Shown: one piece after another, positions 1 to 8,608 of the stretch
How the letters are laid out: every line of letters starts with the position of its first letter
How positions within the stretch are numbered: the stretch's first letter is position 1
Source of the DNA: Actinoplanes sp. NBRC 103695
GTDB lineage: Bacteria > Actinomycetota > Actinomycetes > Mycobacteriales > Micromonosporaceae
Assembly: GCF_030269485.1 (NCBI RefSeq)
Contig: NZ_BSTL01000021.1
Span: forward strand, 62,001-126,000
DNA: 64,000 bases
Reading direction: 5' to 3'
Made by a program: the position numbers and the translations under genes
Notes under the pieces: model-generated
Database searches by the model: none
Seen by the model: the letters and a program-made list of their open reading frames with translations, nothing else
What the model was told of the DNA's origin: nothing

Positions 1-250
1 AGCTGAGGAAGGTGATCCGGCGGCCGAGCAGGTCACCGAGCTTGCCCCAGATCGGGGTGGCGACGGTGGAGGCGAGCACGTAGCCGGTGGTCACCCAGCC
101 CAGGTGGTCCAGGCCGTGCAGTTCGCCGACGATCGTGGGCAGCGCGGGCGCCACGATCATGTTGTCGAGCATGGCGAGCAGCATCGCGATCACGAGGCCG
201 CTCATGGTGACAATGATTTCGCGATGAGTGAAGCGGGCGGGTTGGGTCAC
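1..250 (-). CDS. MFS drug-efflux transporter, DHA2/EmrB-QacA type (N-terminal part only)
   Basis: The gene starts at a GTG (248-250) behind an AAGGAA-like ribosome site and runs off the left edge, so only about 83 residues are seen. The peptide has a first membrane helix (LVIAMLLAMLDNMIVAPALP), the motif typical of helix 1 in 14-helix drug:proton antiporters, followed by VLASTVATPIWGKLGDLLGRR, the conserved loop 2-3 signature of the major facilitator superfamily. It is transcribed divergently from the TetR gene at 341, and two palindromes lie between the starts, so repression by that TetR protein is the natural inference. The substrate cannot be told from this fragment. Confidence 0.85.
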   Translation of the reverse strand, partial: MTQPARFTHREIIVTMSGLVIAMLLAMLDNMIVAPALPTIVGELHGLDHLGWVTTGYVLASTVATPIWGKLGDLLGRRITFLS

Positions 251-273
251 GGCGAGTTCCTTCGGTAGTCTTA

Positions 274-315
274 CTTACCGGCCGGTTAAGACCCTAACTT
301 GCCGACCGGTAAGTT
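274..315. promoter_or_regulatory. Twin TetR-type operator between the MFS and tetR genes
   Basis: Two related palindromes built on the half-site CTTACCGG lie in the 90-bp divergent gap. One is centred on ACCGGCCGGT (277-286), the other is AACTTGCCGACCGGTAAGTT (296-315), which pairs with itself except for two symmetric positions. They are about 24 bp apart centre to centre. This is the usual layout for a TetR repressor controlling both its own gene and the divergent efflux pump. Binding is inferred, not shown. Confidence 0.6.
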
Positions 316-340
316 GGCAACGAGGAAGGGCTGGGCAGCG

Positions 341-928
341 ATGGCAGTGGCAGGCCAGCGGCGGGGCGCCGACACGAAGGCGGAGATCCGCAAGGTGGCC
401 ATCGAACTGTTCACCGAGCGCGGCTACGAGGCCACCTCCCTGCGCGAGATCGCCGAGCGGCTGGGCATCACCAAGGCCGCGCTCTATTACCACTACAGCA
501 GCAAGGAGAGCATCGTCCGGTCCATCTTCGAGGCCCACCTCGAGGCGCTGGACGAGCTCACCGCCTGGGCCCGCGAGCAGCCGCCCGGCCCGGAGCTACG
601 CGCCCGGGCCGTCGACCGGATGGTCGACCTCGGCATCGGCAGCGGCATGGCCGTGATGAGGTTCGCGATGGCCAACCAGCACGTGATCCGCGAGCTGCAC
701 GACGAGAAGGGCCGGGAGAACGTGTTCGGCAAGATGACCGAGCTGTTCGACATCCTGACCGGCCCGGACGCCCCGATCGCCGAGGTGCTGCGGGTCCGGG
801 CCGCGCTGCTCAGCGTCAGCCTGGTGCTGATGTCCTCGCGTGGCCTTGACGCCTCCGAGGCCGAGATCATCGCCGCCGCCCGCGACATCGCCCACACCCT
901 GATCGGCAGCGGAAAACCCGCGGCGTGA
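341..928 (+). CDS. TetR-family transcriptional repressor of the adjacent MFS pump
   Basis: The product is a 195-residue DNA-binding repressor. The N-terminal helix-turn-helix is clear (EIRKVAIELFTERGYEATSL, then LREIAERLGITKAALYYHY), and the rest is an all-helical ligand-binding domain of normal length. The ATG at 341 is chosen because a GAGGAAGGG site sits 10 bases upstream; the reading frame stays open upstream to a TTG at 299, but that start would lie inside the operator. It is divergent from the MFS gene and separated from it by two palindromes, implying autoregulation and control of efflux. The inducer is unknown. The IS630 element begins 19 bp after its stop codon. Confidence 0.88.
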   Translation: MAVAGQRRGADTKAEIRKVAIELFTERGYEATSLREIAERLGITKAALYYHYSSKESIVRSIFEAHLEALDELTAWAREQPPGPELRARAVDRMVDLGIGSGMAVMRFAMANQHVIRELHDEKGRENVFGKMTELFDILTGPDAPIAEVLRVRAALLSVSLVLMSSRGLDASEAEIIAAARDIAHTLIGSGKPAA

Positions 929-947
929 CCGGGCCGGACCGCTGCTA

Positions 948-976
948 GTGCGTTGTCCACGAACGTTTGCCGGGTC
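948..976. repeat. IS630 terminal inverted repeat, left
   Basis: 29 bp, tip GTGCGTTG; it matches the right repeat at 2194-2222 in inverted orientation with three mismatches (positions 9, 21 and 22). Confidence 0.92.
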
Positions 977-983
977 TGACCCG

Positions 984-2102
984 TCAGGCGGCCTTGGTCC
1001 GAGGCCGGCCCCAGCGTTGTCGGCGTTCGCTGCGGATGCGGGCTCGTTCCCGGCGTTGTGCTGCGAGGACGTCGGGATGGCGGGCGTTGGCGTTGCGCCA
1101 GCGCAGGTATTTCTGCAGCTTGCGAGCCAGGACGGTGTGGTTCGGGTGGTTCGAGTTGGCCATGGTGAACATGCGTAGCGGTCCGAACTGCGCCTCGATC
1201 GGGTTCGCCCAGGACGCGCTGGTCGGCGTCAGACAGAGCTCGACCTTGTTGCGGGCCGCCCAGGCTCGGATCATCGGGGTCTTGTTCGCCGACAGGTTGT
1301 CCAGGATGACGTAGATCGGTGCGCCGTCCGGCCGCGTTCTGCGGATTGATTTGAGCGCGGACAGGGTGTGATCTGCGCCTTTGCGTCGCCGGTTCACGCC
1401 CCAGAACTGGTCGTCGCCGAGGCTGTAGCAGCCGTGGAAGTACCGGATGCCGTGCGTGCGATGGTAGGTCGCCGGCAGCCGGTCCGGGTGCGACTGCGCT
1501 GCCCAGCCGCGGCCGTGGTGCGGGCGGATCGACAGCGGACCGAACTGGTCGAACGCGAAACACCGGGTCGAGAACTTGCTGGTGACTTCCTCGATCCGGT
1601 CGAGCTTGGTGTCGAAGTCCGGGTCCTTGGATTCCTTCCAGGTCCGGGTCCGCTGCCAGCTGACCTCGTTGGCGCGCAGGATCTGCCGCAGCCGTTCCCG
1701 GCCGACCACGACTGGACGGGCGGCGTCGGTGGCCAGGTAGTCGGCGAGTTTGCGCAGGCTCCAGCAGGTGAAGGGCCGCCCGAGCGTGCTCGGGCGGGCC
1801 TTGGCCGTCGCGACGATGAACTTTTCATCGTCGTGGTTGATCCGGCGGGGACGGCCTCCCGCCCACTGAGGGTCCAGCGCGCGAAGACCGATCTCGTTAA
1901 ACGAGTGGATCACGTCGCGGACGGTGTCCTCGTGCCCGGCGATCAGGTTCGCGATCGCTGGGACGGGTGTCCCGGAGGCGGACGCCATGATGATCAACGC
2001 CCGGCGCACCCGGACCGAGTCATGCTTGCCTCTACGGACGAGTTGTTGCAGCTTGTGGCCTTCTTCTTGCGTCAACCGCCGTGCCCTGACCGGCTCCGCC
2101 AA
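984..2102 (-). CDS. IS630-family transposase
   Basis: This DDE transposase of 372 residues cuts and pastes the surrounding element. The N-terminal third is a helix-turn-helix region (GTPVPAIANLIAGHEDTVRDV) that should bind the terminal repeats, followed by a winged region. The catalytic triad is recognisable: first Asp in RCFAFDQFG, second in YVILDNLSANK (the IS630 DN-S--K signature), and Glu in SASWANPIEAQFG. Length is typical of intact family members, with no internal stop. It starts at TTG 2102. The gene ends only 8 bp inside the left repeat. It is transcribed in the same direction as the mannosyltransferase upstream of it, so read-through may drive it. Confidence 0.93.
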   Translation of the reverse strand: MAEPVRARRLTQEEGHKLQQLVRRGKHDSVRVRRALIIMASASGTPVPAIANLIAGHEDTVRDVIHSFNEIGLRALDPQWAGGRPRRINHDDEKFIVATAKARPSTLGRPFTCWSLRKLADYLATDAARPVVVGRERLRQILRANEVSWQRTRTWKESKDPDFDTKLDRIEEVTSKFSTRCFAFDQFGPLSIRPHHGRGWAAQSHPDRLPATYHRTHGIRYFHGCYSLGDDQFWGVNRRRKGADHTLSALKSIRRTRPDGAPIYVILDNLSANKTPMIRAWAARNKVELCLTPTSASWANPIEAQFGPLRMFTMANSNHPNHTVLARKLQKYLRWRNANARHPDVLAAQRRERARIRSERRQRWGRPRTKAA

Positions 2103-2110
2103 ACCGCCAC

Positions 2111-2150
2111 CTCACTCTCAACGACCGGTATTACCGCCGTTGAGAGTGAG
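2111..2150. repeat. Perfect 13-bp inverted repeat in the transposase leader
   Basis: CTCACTCTCAACG (2111-2123) and CGTTGAGAGTGAG (2138-2150) pair perfectly around a 14-base loop. The hairpin lies between the right terminal repeat and the transposase start. By analogy with other elements it may limit read-through transcription or translation from outside promoters; that role is inference. Confidence 0.7.
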
Positions 2151-2193
2151 CCTTCGGCAACGACTACCTGCGGACGTGCACCGGTGTGTCGCC

Positions 2194-2222
2194 GACCCGG
2201 TGAACGTTCGTGGTCAACGCAC
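2194..2222. repeat. IS630 terminal inverted repeat, right
   Basis: 29 bp ending CAACGCAC; the partner of 948-976. The terminal C at 2222 supplies one base of the TAG stop of the gene at 2222-3778. Confidence 0.92.
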
Positions 2223-3778
2223 TAGCGGCGGTAGAGCAGGATCGAATGGCCGACCTCGCCGATCGGGGTGCTGGTGGCGATCAGGTCGCGCAGCGGCTGG
2301 CGGGCGCCCGGGATGCTGCGCGACGACACCGCCAGCAGGCCGTGGACCTCGGATGCCGGGACCTTCAGCGGGTCGCGCGCGGTGATGCCGTAGTACGCCG
2401 GGTCGCCGCTGCCCCGGTACGCCAGCCACACCTGCTCGCCGGGGTGGTCGCGGCGTAACTCCTCGGCGAGGCGGCCCAGGTCCTGGCCCCAGTCGGCGTT
2501 CGAGTCGCTGAGGCGCAGGTGGGTCTTCACCGGGCCGCCGAAGGCCTCGTTGGAGTACGGCAGGTAGTACGGGAACGCCCGGACCGTGCTGACGATCACG
2601 AACAGCAGGGCGAGCACCGGCACCACGAGGCGCAGCCGCCGGCGCGGGGCTTCCCGCGGGATGAACACGCAGGCCGCCGCCACGGCCAGGAACACCGGCA
2701 CCGCGATGGCGTAGCGGACGCCCCAGTCGCGGCCGCCGGTCATGGCCACGGCCAGCAGCAGAAGGGCCGGGGCCAGTACGATCCAGGCCCGCTTGCGGAG
2801 AGTGGCCGCCAGGCCCAGGAACAGCAGGCCGAGCGGCTCCTTGATCAGAAGCGCGACCGGCAGGTAGTACCACTTGTGACCGACGTAGTAGTCGCCGAGC
2901 AGGAAGGCGCCGTACTCCTTGCCCTCGAGCCCCAGCTGGTAGCGCATGCCGTCGCGGAACGGGCGCGGAAACGGCAGGAACTGGATGAGCTGGCCGCGCT
3001 CGCCCGAATAGGCGCGCGGAGTCCACCGCAGGTGCGGATCCACGGCCAGGTAACACACCCACACCACGGCGATCGCGATCACCACCACACCGGCCGCTCC
3101 GGCCAGGCCACGCAGAACCGAGCGGCGGTCCAGGGAACGGCCGATCCACCACAGTGCGATCAGGGGCAGCGCGGCCAGAGCGGTCATCCTGGTGGCGATC
3201 GCCGCGCCCAGGGCGACCCCGGCCAGCGGCAGATAGAGCCACGGCCGCCGCCGGGCACGCCACAGCAGCCAGACGGCCGTCAGCAGGAACCCGGCCACCG
3301 GCAGGTCGAGCCCGGCCAGCGACCCGTGCGCCAGCACGTCCGGCGTGAACGCGTAAAGCGCGAGCCCGGCCAGTCCCGCCCAGGTGCCGGCCAGGTCGCG
3401 GGCGAAGAGGAACACGACCAGTCCGAACAGCATGGTCAGCACGATCATCGGCAGGCGCGCCAGGAACAGGATCCGGTCGGCGTCGTTGCCGTTCTGGTAG
3501 AGCACGGCGTCGCCGAGAGCCCACTGGCTGCGCGGCAGGGGCTCCGGCAGGCGTACGTCCGCGAAAGCGAGGCCCGCGCCCATCACCAGCTTGGCCAGCG
3601 GCGGGTGCTCATGGTTGTAGGCCAGGCTGTGCCGCTCGACGATGACCGCGGCGGCGCCGACGTACACCGGCTCGTCCGAACTCGCGGTCTGTTCGCGCGC
3701 GGCGGTGACCATCGCGACGGCCATCCAGGCGAACAGCAGGACCATCCCGGCGGCCACCACCGCCCTTCGCAGGATCAC
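2222..3778 (-). CDS. Membrane glycosyltransferase, GT39/PMT-like (ArnT-type fold)
   Basis: A polytopic membrane protein of 518 residues expected to transfer a sugar from a polyprenyl-phosphate donor to an acceptor on the outer face of the membrane. After the first helix comes the conserved extracytoplasmic DE motif (SSDEPVYVGAAAVIVER), then NHEHPPLAKL, both hallmarks of the PMT/GT39 superfamily. Roughly ten further hydrophobic helices follow, and SDSNADWGQDL lies in the C-terminal soluble part. The GTG start overlaps the stop of the upstream gene (GTGA, 3775-3778), so the two glycosyltransferases are translationally coupled. Its TAG stop overlaps the TA target of the IS630 insertion but the reading frame is unchanged. 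Sugar and acceptor are unknown. Confidence 0.8.
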   Translation of the reverse strand: MILRRAVVAAGMVLLFAWMAVAMVTAAREQTASSDEPVYVGAAAVIVERHSLAYNHEHPPLAKLVMGAGLAFADVRLPEPLPRSQWALGDAVLYQNGNDADRILFLARLPMIVLTMLFGLVVFLFARDLAGTWAGLAGLALYAFTPDVLAHGSLAGLDLPVAGFLLTAVWLLWRARRRPWLYLPLAGVALGAAIATRMTALAALPLIALWWIGRSLDRRSVLRGLAGAAGVVVIAIAVVWVCYLAVDPHLRWTPRAYSGERGQLIQFLPFPRPFRDGMRYQLGLEGKEYGAFLLGDYYVGHKWYYLPVALLIKEPLGLLFLGLAATLRKRAWIVLAPALLLLAVAMTGGRDWGVRYAIAVPVFLAVAAACVFIPREAPRRRLRLVVPVLALLFVIVSTVRAFPYYLPYSNEAFGGPVKTHLRLSDSNADWGQDLGRLAEELRRDHPGEQVWLAYRGSGDPAYYGITARDPLKVPASEVHGLLAVSSRSIPGARQPLRDLIATSTPIGEVGHSILLYRR

Positions 3779-4977
3779 GGCGAGTAGGTCCAGGTCAGGC
3801 CGAGGTAGACGCCGTAGCCCGCGGAGATCAAGGTCAACAAGGTCAAGACCGGGATCATCACGGTACGCCGGGCCGACGCGAGCGCCGCGGCCACGGGAAG
3901 CAGCAGCGGGAACGCCGGGATCAGCAGCCGCGCCTTGGAGTTGAAGTAGCTGTCGCCGAAGAACGCCAGGCCGACGATCAGCGCGGCATAGACCGTGAGC
4001 TCCCACGGGACGCGGCGATCCGTGGCGGCGGCGACCAGCAGGGTGATCGCGATCAGCAGCACCAGCACCACCATGTACAGGGCGAGCGGGGAGCTCTTCG
4101 TGAGCAGCCCCGACGCCGTCGTCACGGTGTACCCGCCCAGGTCGTACCCCATCCGCCAGGCGTCGTTCTGGACGTGGAAGTAGCCGTCGGCGCGGCCGAG
4201 GCGCTCACCGACCCACGCCACGTACCCGAGGAAGCCGAGCGGAGCGAGGAACGCGGCCAGCCAGGGCCGCCAGCCGTCCCGGCGGCGGATCACGGCGATC
4301 AGCGCGGCCAGCCCGACCACCGCGATGATCGCCGCGCCGGTGGGCCGGGTCAGACCGGCGAACAGGCAGAGCAGGCCGGCGGTCAGCCACCGCCGGCGCA
4401 GCAGGGCGAACAGCGACCAGGCGGCGAGCGCGGTGAACAGGGTCTCCGTGTAGCCCATCGACTCGACGAACGCGTGCGGCAGCACCGCCCACAGCCCGGC
4501 GAGCAGCACGCCGGTCCGCCTGTCCCGCACCTGCGCGCCGACCGCGAACAGGCCCCACGCGGCGGCCAGGCCGGCCAGCCAGGAGGCGGCGATGCCCGCG
4601 CTGCCCGCCCCGCCGGGCACGATCGGGTCCAGGGCCGCGGTCAGCCCGGGGAACAGCGGGAAGAAGGCCAGGTTCGTGGTGGCCAGCCCGCCGTCGGGGC
4701 GCAGCGGGATGGCGGCGTCGTATCCGCGCTCGACGATGCCCGCGTACCAGATCGCGTCGTACTTGCCGAGCAACGCCCAGAGGTCCTTGCCGGACGAAGC
4801 CGCGTACGCCCAGGCGACCGCCAGGCAGACCAGCCGCAGCCCGGCGTAGAGCGCGACCGCCGGCCAGGCCGCGAACCGTGCCTGACGAGGCGGCGGCGAG
4901 GCGGTCTCGTCCGGCTCGCCCGGCCGTTGGCGCGGCACTCTGAGCGAGGTCTCAGCCCCCGTTGGTGCCAGCGACAT
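3775..4977 (-). CDS. PIG-V-like mannosyltransferase family membrane protein
   Basis: This is a 400-residue integral membrane protein with about ten hydrophobic segments. GKYDAIWYAGIVERGYD in the first outer loop and NLAFFPLFPGL next to a helix match the WD-x-WY and FFPL-P motifs of the GPI mannosyltransferase 2 (PIG-V) superfamily, which uses polyprenyl-phosphate sugars. The ATG at 4977 has a strong GGAGGAG site; an ATG eight codons upstream in the same frame is less likely. The next gene overlaps by four bases and encodes a second GT-C enzyme, so they probably act on the same glycan or glycolipid. Specificity is not predictable here. Confidence 0.75.
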   Translation of the reverse strand: MSLAPTGAETSLRVPRQRPGEPDETASPPPRQARFAAWPAVALYAGLRLVCLAVAWAYAASSGKDLWALLGKYDAIWYAGIVERGYDAAIPLRPDGGLATTNLAFFPLFPGLTAALDPIVPGGAGSAGIAASWLAGLAAAWGLFAVGAQVRDRRTGVLLAGLWAVLPHAFVESMGYTETLFTALAAWSLFALLRRRWLTAGLLCLFAGLTRPTGAAIIAVVGLAALIAVIRRRDGWRPWLAAFLAPLGFLGYVAWVGERLGRADGYFHVQNDAWRMGYDLGGYTVTTASGLLTKSSPLALYMVVLVLLIAITLLVAAATDRRVPWELTVYAALIVGLAFFGDSYFNSKARLLIPAFPLLLPVAAALASARRTVMIPVLTLLTLISAGYGVYLGLTWTYSP

Positions 4978-5146
4978 CGGAACTCCTCCGAAGGTGAGCA
5001 TGGATCGCGGGAGTCAATCACCTGGCGGCCGGGCGACGCAACGCAGCCGGACAAACCAGGACCACCCGGCCACCGCCCCACGGCCGAAGGTCGGAGACCG
5101 TATCGTCATCCTCCACACAGCGAGCGACGTGGTGCGGGGGGCCTTG

Positions 5147-5620
5147 GTGCGATTCGGTGTCACCGGTCATCGGATTCTGCCGCCTCGGGTCGCCGAGTAC
5201 GCGGCCGACCGCTGGGCCCACGAGCTGCCCGCCGGCGGCCGGTTCCACGGCGTCTCCAGCCTGGCCGACGGCGCCGACCAGCTCTTCGCCGCGCACGTGC
5301 TGGCCGCCGCCGGCAAGCTGCACGTGGTCGTGCCGTGTCAGGGCTACGCCGGGTCGCTGATCTCCGACGACAGCCGGACCCGCTTCGAGGAGTACCGCCG
5401 GGCCGCCAGCACCGAGGTCACGCTGCCCTTCCCGGAGCCGTCCGAGCAGGCGTTCCTCGCCGCGGGCAAGGCCATGGTGGACGCTTGCGACCACGTCTTC
5501 GCGGTCTGGGACGGCCGACCGGCGCGAGGCGTGGGCGGAACCGGTGACGTCGTCGCCTACGCCCGGGAACGCGGCCGCCCGGTGACCATCCTGTGGGTGG
5601 ACGGCATCGTGCGGGACTGA
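5147..5620 (+). CDS. SLOG-superfamily (Rossmann-like) nucleotide-binding protein
   Basis: A 157-residue cytosolic protein. It begins MRFGVTGHR, a glycine-rich strand-loop typical of the SLOG/DprA/LOG fold, then has VSSLADGADQLFAAHVLAA, the acidic helix region that binds nucleotide ligands, and ends with FAVWDGRP and GGTGDVVAYARERGRPV, the paired motifs that complete the site in YpsA/TIGR00725-like members. The start is taken at GTG 5147, five bases after a GGGGGG run; the frame is open upstream to 4994 but that part has no protein-like composition. SLOG proteins sense or cleave nucleotide derivatives; which one applies is unknown. It is convergent with the AfsR-like gene. Confidence 0.7.
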   Translation: MRFGVTGHRILPPRVAEYAADRWAHELPAGGRFHGVSSLADGADQLFAAHVLAAAGKLHVVVPCQGYAGSLISDDSRTRFEEYRRAASTEVTLPFPEPSEQAFLAAGKAMVDACDHVFAVWDGRPARGVGGTGDVVAYARERGRPVTILWVDGIVRD

Positions 5621-5661
5621 ACGCCCCGCCGTGATCGCCGCCCTCCGGCCCGAACCGTAAC

Positions 5662-5685
5662 GAGGAGAACGAACGTTCTCTCCTC
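5662..5685. terminator. Hairpin between convergent genes, probable bidirectional terminator
   Basis: GAGGAGA (5662-5668) pairs with TCTCCTC (5679-5685) around a loop containing the self-complementary octamer GAACGTTC. A second GAACGTTC occurs 23 bp further on (5694-5701). No T tract follows on either strand, so the call rests on position between two converging genes. Confidence 0.4.
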
Positions 5686-5719
5686 AACGGAAAGAACGTT
5701 CAATCTCTTTATTACGCCC

Positions 5720-8608
5720 TCAGAGGGACTGCTGGGCGCGGCCCTGCTCGTAGCGGTCGCCGATCTCCAGAGCCAGCGCCAGCGCCTCGTCGTGCAGGCG
5801 GCGGGACTCGGCCGGGTCGCCCGCGGCGTGCAGCACCTGGCCGAGGTCGTTGAGCGCCTCGGCCTCGCTGGCCCGGTCGCCGATCCGGCGGTGCAGCGTC
5901 ACGGCCAGGCGCAGGTGCTCGGCCGCCTCGTCGAGCCGGCCGGCCCGGGACAGGATCGCGGCCAGGTCGGTGAGCACGTACGCCTCGCCGGTGCGGTCCT
6001 CCGCCAGCCGGACCGCCGCGAGGCTCTCCTCCAGCCGGGCGGCGATCGGCTCCAGCGGGTCGGCGCGGTGCGGCAGGCGGGCGAGCAGCGACAGCACGTA
6101 CGCCTCGCTGAACCCCTCGCCCAGCCGCGCGTAGATCTCCAGCGCGGCCAGGAGGCGTTTCTCCGCGCCGGTGTGGTCGCCGAGCCGCTCGTCGACCAGG
6201 CCGAGCCGGACCAGCGCGTCGGCCTCCCCCGCCTCGTCGTTCACCTGCCCGTACAGCGCCCCGGCCTGCTGGTAGTGGTCGGCCGCCTGCCGGTAGTCGC
6301 CCAGCCGCCAGTGCACGCTGCCCAGGTTGCGCAACGCCAGCGCCTGCGCGGCGTGCTCGCCCAGGTCGGCGTAGAGCACCAGGGCCTGCCGGTAGGTCGC
6401 GGCGGCCCGCTCCAGGTGGCCCTGCCGCCGGTGCAGGCGGCCCAGGTTGGACAGTGCGCGGGCCTGCGCCTCGCGGTCGCCGGCCGACCGGGCGGCGGTC
6501 ACCGCGGACGCCGTGACGGTCACCGCCTCGGCGACCGGGCCACCGGCGTCGAGGTAGCGGAACAGCGTCTCGGCGAGCGCGACGGTGTGCTGGTGCCAGC
6601 CGTGCGCGGCGCCGTACGTGCAGGCCGCGGCCAGGTTGGGGCGTTCCGCCTCGATCCACCGGCGGGCAGCGTCCGAGTCGGCGGAGTGGAGAGAGGAGCC
6701 GTCGGGGTAGAGCGCGCCCATCGCCGCCACGGAACCCGCCAGGTAGTGGTCGAACATCCGGCCCAGGGCCGCCGACCGCTCCGGTTCCGGGTCGTGCGTC
6801 CCGGCCAGTTCCGCCGCGTACGCCCGCAGCAGATCGTGCATGCCGTACCGGCTGCCGGCGCTGGCCTGCACCAGGCTGGCCCGGACCAGGACGGCGAGCT
6901 GGCGGCGGGCCTCGGCCACGGTCGTGCCGGTCAGCGCCGCCACCGCGTCGATGTGCGCGTTGACGCCCGGATGCAGCCCGAGCAGCCGGAACACCCGCGC
7001 CGCGGCGGCCGGGAGGTTCTGGTACGACCAGGAGAACACGGCACGTGGGTCGGCCCGCGGGTCGCCCGCGTCCAACAGGTCCAGTCGTTCCTGGTGGTCG
7101 CCCAGTTCGGCGACCAGGTCGGCGAGCGGGACGTCGGTGCGGGCCGCGGCCAGTTCGGCGGCGATCCGCAGGGCCAGCGGCAGCCGGGCGCACGCGGCGG
7201 CCAGCTCGGTCGCCGCGGCGAGCTCCTGATCGACCCGTGAGCCGATCAGCCGGCGCAGCAGGCCGAGGGCGTCCGGCAGCGGCAGCAGGTCGAGGTTGAC
7301 CCGTTCCGCGCCGTGCACCGCGACCAGGCCCGGCAGCGAGTCCCGGCTGGTGATCAGGACCAGGCACGAGCCGGTGCCGGGGAGCAGCGGCCGCACCTGC
7401 TCCACCGACGAGGCGTTGTCCAGCAGCACCAGCATCCGCCGGCCGGTCAGCTCGGAGCGGTAGCGCCCGGCGCGCTCCTCGACGCCGGGCGGGATCTCCC
7501 GCCCGTGCACGCCGAGCGCACTCAGGAAGCCGGCCAGCGCGTCGGCCGCCGCCACCGGCTGCTCGGCGTCGTAGCCGCGCAGGTTGATGTAGAGCTGGCC
7601 GTCCGGGAAGGCCTCCCGGACCCGGTGCGCCCAGCGGACGGCCAGCGCGGACTTGCCGACGCCGGGGGTGCCGGAGAGCAGCGCGACCGCGAGCGGTGGC
7701 TCCTCGCCGCCGGGCGCGGCGAGCAGGCGGTCCAGGGCGCCGAGTTCCTGGGTACGCCCGGTGAAGGCGCGCACGTCGGCCGGCAGCTGCGCCGGAACCG
7801 TGGCGGCGACCGGCGCCGGGGCCGCGCCGGATCGGGCCTCCGGCGCCGTGGCGGCCAGCGTGGGGTCCGCGGCGATGATGCGTTCGTGCAGTTTGCGCAG
7901 GGTGGGCCCGGGGTCGCTGCCGAGCTCGTCGGCGAGCCGGCGGCGGATCCGCCGGAACTGCACGTCGGCGTCGGCCTGCCGGCCGGACCGGTAGAGGGCG
8001 AGCATCGACTGCTCGGCGAGCCGCTCGTCGAGCGGGTACTCGGTGACCGCGGCGGACAGCAGCGGCAGCAGCTCACCGTGCCGGCCGAGGCGCAGGAGCA
8101 GGTCGTTGCGCGTCACCTCGGCGTCGAAGCGCTCGTCGAGCAGCACCTGCCGGAGCGCGGCCACCCACGGCGTGTCCAGCCCGGCCAGGGGTTCGCCGCG
8201 CCACAGGCCGAGGGCCTCGATGATCTGCTCGGCGCCCGCCTGCTCCGAGTCGGCGGTCCGGGCCAGGGTGACCAGCCGGCGGAACCGGTGCAGGTCCACC
8301 GACTGCGGGCCGGCGGTGAGCAGGTAGCCGCTGGGCTGGCGCTTGATCTCCACGTCCGGGGCGTCCGCGAGGGCGCTCCGCAGTCGCGACAGGTAGCTGT
8401 AGAGGGTGCCCGCGACCCGCTGCGGGGTGCCCTCACCCCAGACCCGGTCGATCAGCTGGTCGGCCGGGACGGGCCGGCCGGCCTCGATGAGCAGGACACC
8501 CAGCACGTACCGCTGGCGGGCATGGCCCAGGTCGACGGCACGGCCGCCGATCCTGGCCTCCACCGCGCCGAGCACGCCGAACTCCGCGGTCAACTGCCCT
8601 TTGCACAT
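5720..8608 (-). CDS. AfsR/SARP-family regulator: OmpR-like DNA-binding, BTAD, NB-ARC ATPase and TPR domains
   Basis: A 962-residue cytosolic transcription activator. Residues about 6-100 form an OmpR-type winged helix (start FGVLGAVEARIGG; recognition part AGTLYSYLSRLRSAL); about 107-252 is the bacterial activation domain; GTPGVGKS at 313-320 is the Walker A motif of an NB-ARC/STAND ATPase; the C-terminal 300 residues are TPR repeats (for example QALALRNLGSVHWRLGDYRQ). Large SARPs of this type switch on secondary metabolism or development after ATP binding and assembly. No biosynthetic cluster lies beside it, so the target is unknown. It is divergent from the polysaccharide deacetylase across an unusually structured 414-bp spacer. 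A TTG start eight bases after AAAGGG (codon 7) is an alternative. Confidence 0.88.
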   Translation of the reverse strand: MCKGQLTAEFGVLGAVEARIGGRAVDLGHARQRYVLGVLLIEAGRPVPADQLIDRVWGEGTPQRVAGTLYSYLSRLRSALADAPDVEIKRQPSGYLLTAGPQSVDLHRFRRLVTLARTADSEQAGAEQIIEALGLWRGEPLAGLDTPWVAALRQVLLDERFDAEVTRNDLLLRLGRHGELLPLLSAAVTEYPLDERLAEQSMLALYRSGRQADADVQFRRIRRRLADELGSDPGPTLRKLHERIIAADPTLAATAPEARSGAAPAPVAATVPAQLPADVRAFTGRTQELGALDRLLAAPGGEEPPLAVALLSGTPGVGKSALAVRWAHRVREAFPDGQLYINLRGYDAEQPVAAADALAGFLSALGVHGREIPPGVEERAGRYRSELTGRRMLVLLDNASSVEQVRPLLPGTGSCLVLITSRDSLPGLVAVHGAERVNLDLLPLPDALGLLRRLIGSRVDQELAAATELAAACARLPLALRIAAELAAARTDVPLADLVAELGDHQERLDLLDAGDPRADPRAVFSWSYQNLPAAAARVFRLLGLHPGVNAHIDAVAALTGTTVAEARRQLAVLVRASLVQASAGSRYGMHDLLRAYAAELAGTHDPEPERSAALGRMFDHYLAGSVAAMGALYPDGSSLHSADSDAARRWIEAERPNLAAACTYGAAHGWHQHTVALAETLFRYLDAGGPVAEAVTVTASAVTAARSAGDREAQARALSNLGRLHRRQGHLERAAATYRQALVLYADLGEHAAQALALRNLGSVHWRLGDYRQAADHYQQAGALYGQVNDEAGEADALVRLGLVDERLGDHTGAEKRLLAALEIYARLGEGFSEAYVLSLLARLPHRADPLEPIAARLEESLAAVRLAEDRTGEAYVLTDLAAILSRAGRLDEAAEHLRLAVTLHRRIGDRASEAEALNDLGQVLHAAGDPAESRRLHDEALALALEIGDRYEQGRAQQSL

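Larger units (their letters stand above)
948..2222 (-). mobile_element. Complete IS630-family insertion sequence
   Basis: The element is 1275 bp, bounded by 29-bp terminal inverted repeats (948-976 and 2194-2222, 26 of 29 matching, tips GTGCGTTG and CAACGCAC) and flanked by a TA dinucleotide on each side (946-947 and 2223-2224). TA target duplication is diagnostic for the IS630/Tc1/mariner group. It contains one full transposase gene. Intact ends, intact transposase and exact TA flanks suggest a recent or still mobile insertion. The right-hand TA lies within the stop codon of the mannosyltransferase gene at 2222-3778. Confidence 0.93.

Noticed and set aside
2222..3778. Mannosyltransferase gene disrupted by the insertion sequence
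   Set aside because: The stop codon is regenerated as TAG and the C-terminus (VGHSILLYRR) appears complete, so the coding sequence is not interrupted.
2519..3787. Long open frame on the plus strand opposite the mannosyltransferase
   Set aside because: Composition is Arg/Gln/His/Pro-rich with no domain, typical of an antisense shadow in high-GC DNA; the minus-strand frame has clear membrane helices and motifs. The same holds for the other long frames opposite real genes.
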